The translations under genes and the position numbers were made by a program. Positions 7,237 through 10,789 of a DNA stretch of 10,789 nucleotides are shown piece after piece; position 1 is the first letter of the stretch; each line of letters begins with the position of its first letter. The notes under the pieces were generated by a model, which was not told the origin of the DNA, made no database searches, and worked only from the letters and a program-made list of their open reading frames with translations. The stretch is from Candidatus Gastranaerophilales bacterium (GTDB lineage: Bacteria > Cyanobacteriota > Vampirovibrionia > Gastranaerophilales > Gastranaerophilaceae). The DNA lies in NCBI GenBank assembly GCA_900769645.1, contig CAAGHI010000085.1, positions 1-10,789 on the forward strand, read 5' to 3'.

Positions 7237-7301
7237 ACATGTTTGGTTCTCCTTTAAAACAAGGTAGTAGTGCACCATCCTGTTCCTTTCCTCAATTTGA
7301 G
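7237..7301 (+). promoter_or_regulatory. CRISPR leader
   Basis: The 65 bp between the csn2 stop and the first repeat form the leader. It contains an 8-base match to the repeat (AGTAGTGC, 7266-7273) and ends in CTCAATTTGAG, abutting repeat 1. It is AT-rich only at its left end, and no protein-binding site of the IHF type is evident, which is in line with type II-A leaders where the last bases direct integration. Confidence 0.8.
7295..7301 (+). promoter_or_regulatory. Leader-anchoring sequence ATTTGAG
   Basis: The final seven leader bases are ATTTGAG, identical to the element described in streptococcal type II-A leaders that directs Cas1-Cas2 to insert new spacers at the first repeat. It is directly adjacent to repeat 1 and fixes the left end of the array as the acquisition end. 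Confidence 0.8.
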
Positions 7302-10300
7302 GTCTAGGAGTAGTGCTGTTTTCGAGGGGATCTAGACTCTTTCTAAATCTATCAATTACGCGCCCGCGTCTAGGAGTAGTGCTGTTTTCGAGGGGATCTA
7401 GACTTCTGACAGTACAGACTTCTTAGTACCAACGTCTAGGAGTAGTGCTGTTTTCGAGGGGATCTAGACTACTGTAGCTACATTTTCTCTGCCTTTGTTG
7501 TCTAGGAGTAGTGCTGTTTTCGAGGGGATCTAGACAAATCAGCTTTTGCAAAAAATGATGATTTAGTCTAGGAGTAGTGCTGTTTTCGAGGGGATCTAGA
7601 CCTTGTCCGTTGAATACCATTCTTCTATATTGTCTAGGAGTAGTGCTGTTTTCGAGGGGATCTAGACAGGATCCTCTAAAAGGTGCATATGATAGAAGTC
7701 TAGGAGTAGTGCTGTTTTCGAGGGGATCTAGACCCTGAATATCTTGGTGGTTGTTCCGCTCCTGTCTAGGAGTAGTGCTGTTTTCGAGGGGATCTAGACG
7801 GTACGAGTTTCAGTAGAAGATTCAAGAGTGTCTAGGAGTAGTGCTGTTTTCGAGGGGATCTAGACAGATACATTATCACTGTCACCATGTTCGACGTCTA
7901 GGAGTAGTGCTGTTTTCGAGGGGATCTAGACGCTTTAGCAGAGCAATATTTAAAAACATATGTCTAGGAGTAGTGCTGTTTTCGAGGGGATCTAGACTAA
8001 AAGAAAACATGTGAGGAAGAGGTTCTTGTCTAGGAGTAGTGCTGTTTTCGAGGGGATCTAGACTCTTTGATGCTAGTCAGTGGTCTAAGTCTCGTCTAGG
8101 AGTAGTGCTGTTTTCGAGGGGATCTAGACCTAAAAGATGTACAGGAATAGAAGTGCACAGTCTAGGAGTAGTGCTGTTTTCGAGGGGATCTAGACTTATG
8201 TTGATCCTAAGCTTTCATCCTCATATGTCTAGGAGTAGTGCTGTTTTCGAGGGGATCTAGACTTTTATTTAATGTGTAAATTACATAGAAGAGTCTAGGA
8301 GTAGTGCTGTTTTCGAGGGGATCTAGACTTTCAGACTTGCAAAAGAAAGTCGAGACTTGTCTAGGAGTAGTGCTGTTTTCGAGGGGATCTAGACTGTTTC
8401 TTGACATTGTATTTGTTTTATCTTCGTCTAGGAGTAGTGCTGTTTTCGAGGGGATCTAGACAACAATCAGTCAGCATCATGGATTGCAACCGTCTAGGAG
8501 TAGTGCTGTTTTCGAGGGGATCTAGACATTCTTTTACATGCTATCAGCACTACTTCGGTCTAGGAGTAGTGCTGTTTTCGAGGGGATCTAGACACTCTCA
8601 CGTTAAAAATACGCTATAATAGCGTCTAGGAGTAGTGCTGTTTTCGAGGGGATCTAGACCCTACCAAAATTCTTTGAATAGTGCACTTGGTCTAGGAGTA
8701 GTGCTGTTTTCGAGGGGATCTAGACTCATGGGTCTTAATTGGTGTTGTCAATTTAGTCTAGGAGTAGTGCTGTTTTCGAGGGGATCTAGACGGGTAGCTT
8801 TGTATCAGCTGTAAATAGTTTGTCTAGGAGTAGTGCTGTTTTCGAGGGGATCTAGACAAAATCGGCTTTTGTTTTAAATTCCACATCGTCTAGGAGTAGT
8901 GCTGTTTTCGAGGGGATCTAGACACGAGACTATAAGAGCAAGCTTATCTAAGCGTCTAGGAGTAGTGCTGTTTTCGAGGGGATCTAGACTGTGCTTGTTT
9001 CAATGCGTTTATCTTAGACGTCTAGGAGTAGTGCTGTTTTCGAGGGGATCTAGACAACAGCAATTAGACAAATACGAAGAGCAACGTCTAGGAGTAGTGC
9101 TGTTTTCGAGGGGATCTAGACACTATGCAAAGCTTGACGATAACCCTTTAAGTCTAGGAGTAGTGCTGTTTTCGAGGGGATCTAGACAATCTTTATTTGC
9201 TTTACGAATAAAACTCTGTCTAGGAGTAGTGCTGTTTTCGAGGGGATCTAGACGTTCAGCATCTAACATTTTCCAGGCGACTTGTCTAGGAGTAGTGCTG
9301 TTTTCGAGGGGATCTAGACGTTGTTTTACGGTTATTCATTGCATCTTCAGTCTAGGAGTAGTGCTGTTTTCGAGGGGATCTAGACCTCTTTTGCCTGGCA
9401 GATGTATGTGCATCAGTCTAGGAGTAGTGCTGTTTTCGAGGGGATCTAGACCTCATTCCGTATGATGTGCACCGACCAGAAGTCTAGGAGTAGTGCTGTT
9501 TTCGAGGGGATCTAGACTTAACTTCATAGCCCACGATTCACGACACTGTCTAGGAGTAGTGCTGTTTTCGAGGGGATCTAGACCAGGTTCAGCTTACTGG
9601 TTAGGTTCTCAGAGTCTAGGAGTAGTGCTGTTTTCGAGGGGATCTAGACGGTGTCAATAGTCATCTTCACACCATACGAGTCTAGGAGTAGTGCTGTTTT
9701 CGAGGGGATCTAGACAAGCTGTATGTGATTACACTTCCGATTTGGGTCTAGGAGTAGTGCTGTTTTCGAGGGGATCTAGACATAGAACATAACATGAGCG
9801 TGATAGTTGTAGTCTAGGAGTAGTGCTGTTTTCGAGGGGATCTAGACAAAGTTAAAAACTCTAACCGCTTTTCACAAAGTCTAGGAGTAGTGCTGTTTTC
9901 GAGGGGATCTAGACTTAAACGATGATGAGTTTTTATTAAGAACAGGTCTAGGAGTAGTGCTGTTTTCGAGGGGATCTAGACACCTTAGAGTTAGATCTCA
10001 TCATTACGAAGGTCTAGGAGTAGTGCTGTTTTCGAGGGGATCTAGACCGCACAGAGAGACAAAACACACAGTCAATGGTCTAGGAGTAGTGCTGTTTTCG
10101 AGGGGATCTAGACACTTTGTTTTACTGCAAGGAAAAGATAAGGGTCTAGGAGTAGTGCTGTTTTCGAGGGGATCTAGACATCAATTTTTGTGAGTAAACT
10201 TATTTCTAAGTCTAGGAGTAGTGCTGTTTTCGAGGGGATCTAGACGTTGAATGTTGAATTTAAGAGCATTAGACAGTCTAGGAGTAGTGCTGTTTTCGAG

Positions 10301-10641
10301 GGGATCTAGACAAATATTTAAAAAATAGTTTGACAAATTAAGTCTAGGAGTAGTGCTGTTTTCGAGGGGATCTAGACGCATTGTCGATATGCCTTTATCC
10401 ATCGTCAGTCTAGGAGTAGTGCTGTTTTCGAGGGGATCTAGACAGGACTAACAACTGCAGCAATTAGTCAGTAGTCTAGGAGTAGTGCTGTTTTCGAGGG
10501 GATCTAGACTGATAGACGTGAAGTCTTTGGAGAACCAACGTCTAGGAGTAGTGCTGTTTTCGAGGGGATCTGGACATTAGACATCGGCTGCTAAACACTA
10601 TTTTTGTCTAGAAGTAGTGTTCTTTTACAGTGAATCTAGGT
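7302..10641 (+). CRISPR. CRISPR array, 51 repeats and 50 spacers
   Basis: The 36-bp repeat begins GTCTAGGAGTAGTGC and ends GGGGATCTAGAC. By reading each unit I count 49 identical copies, one copy with a single change (10540-10575, A to G near the end) and a final degenerate copy (10606-10641). Spacers are 30 bp except four of 31 bp (8196-8226, 8395-8425, 9848-9878, 9915-9945). No two spacers look alike by eye. The plus strand is the crRNA sense: the repeat aligns in this direction with the S. pyogenes repeat, including TGCTGTTTT, the anti-repeat lies on the tracrRNA in the opposite sense, and decay is at the right end. The repeat ends, GTCTAG and CTAGAC, are inverted copies of each other. Open frames across the array that encode LGVVLFSRGSR or LDPLENSTTPR units are translations of the repeat and not genes. 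Confidence 0.99.
10606..10641 (+). repeat. Degenerate terminal CRISPR repeat
   Basis: This copy matches the consensus repeat at 27 of 36 positions, with changes at repeat positions 7, 15, 17, 22, 23, 26, 28, 35 and 36. Pairing of its right part with the tracrRNA would be poor. Decay at the end far from the leader is typical of the oldest unit in an array and confirms the orientation. Confidence 0.9.
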
Positions 10642-10707
10642 TAAAAGAAAAAAGTTTGATGATTCGAGAGGGGGATGCGGACAAAATCCTGGACACCTTT
10701 GCTAATA
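10642..10707. other. Array trailer and end of the insertion sequence
   Basis: This short stretch has an A-rich start and then sequence that appears to belong to the IS end. No intrinsic terminator for the array transcript is visible. On the plus strand GGACA occurs twice (in CGGACAAAATCCTGGACACC, 10678-10697), a pattern like the AAAA..GGACA ends of IS150-type IS3 elements. The exact IS boundary, probably between 10659 and 10676, cannot be fixed without the other end. Confidence 0.5.
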
Positions 10708-10789
10708 CTAACCAAATCTGAGCCTGTATTGTACCGGGCTCAATCCTCCTAATGTATTTTTGATTCTGTCGTTATTGTACCATTGGATA
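10659..10789 (-). mobile_element. IS3-family insertion sequence, one end only
   Basis: A terminal stretch with GGACA motifs followed by the C-terminus of an IS3-type transposase on the minus strand marks the right end (as defined by transposase direction) of an insertion sequence whose remainder lies beyond the window. The left boundary given is approximate. No target-site duplication can be seen because only one end is present. Confidence 0.65.
10708..10789 (-). CDS. IS3-family transposase (OrfB), C-terminal 26 residues
   Basis: On the minus strand the frame entering from the right edge (first full codon at 10788) reads IQWYNNDRIKN, then TLGGLSPVQYRLRFG, and stops with TAG at 10710-10708. 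The pattern YNNDRIK followed by LGGLSPVQYR is the hallmark C-terminus of the IS3/IS150 DDE transposase (integrase core, rve family), where the enzyme normally ends a few residues later. The catalytic DDE residues lie outside the window, so whether the gene is intact is unknown. It is convergent with the array. Confidence 0.85.
   Translation of the reverse strand, partial: IQWYNNDRIKNTLGGLSPVQYRLRFG

Noticed and set aside
8594..8623. Promoter-like TATAAT within a spacer (8615-8620)
   Set aside because: It lies in one spacer with no well placed -35, and spacer sequence comes from foreign DNA, possibly a phage promoter; no role in the array is needed to explain it.
7423..10402. Several open frames in the array on both strands encoding proteins with repeated LGVVLFSRGSR or LDPLENSTTPR units
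   Set aside because: The units are translations of the 36-bp CRISPR repeat separated by unrelated spacer residues. The 66-bp unit is a multiple of three, which keeps frames open by chance.
10719..10742. Inverted repeat TGAGCC/GGCTCA as a terminator of the array
   Set aside because: It lies within the transposase coding sequence, has a 12-base loop and is not followed by a T run.

Overview
The window holds a complete type II-A CRISPR-Cas locus, in the order tracrRNA (minus strand), then cas9, cas1, cas2, csn2, leader and a 51-repeat array (all plus strand). It is flanked by the 3' part of a HipA-like kinase gene on the left and the end of an IS3-family insertion sequence on the right. The DNA is AT-rich. 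The Cas9 resembles, from memory, the Treponema denticola branch of type II-A Cas9 proteins. The hipA and IS3 types are common in Gram-negative bacteria, so a host-associated anaerobe such as a spirochaete or gut proteobacterium is possible, but I cannot name the organism from sequence alone.

Layout. 1-749: 5'-truncated hipA-like gene. 774-906, minus strand: a predicted tracrRNA of about 130 nt, with its promoter at 911-938, anti-repeat at 865-901 and a strong 17-bp terminator at 774-817. 907-1110: divergent regulatory region between tracrRNA and cas9, with a 20-bp perfect palindrome (987-1006) and a second palindrome (1029-1045) lying on the likely cas promoter. 1111-7236: cas9, cas1, cas2 and csn2, each junction a 4-base ATGA stop/start overlap, so one translationally coupled operon. 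7237-7301: a short leader ending in ATTTGAG, the type II-A leader-anchoring sequence. 7302-10641: array of 36-bp repeats with 50 spacers (46 of 30 bp, 4 of 31 bp). 10642-10789: short trailer and the 3' end of an IS3-type transposase on the minus strand.

How it works together. Cas1, Cas2, Csn2 and Cas9 of this family capture invader DNA and insert it at the leader-repeat junction. The array transcript pairs with tracrRNA, and host RNase III (not in this window) is expected to cut the duplex. Cas9, with all RuvC and HNH catalytic residues present, then uses the guide to cleave DNA. Leader, array direction and minus-strand tracrRNA all agree with each other.

The main points beyond a standard annotation are: a tracrRNA whose 5' end can fold onto its own anti-repeat in a perfect 10-bp hairpin; an anti-repeat that seems to preserve an older repeat end; palindromic candidate operators between the divergent promoters; and a Cas9 C-terminus without the arginine pair that reads NGG, which suggests a different PAM.
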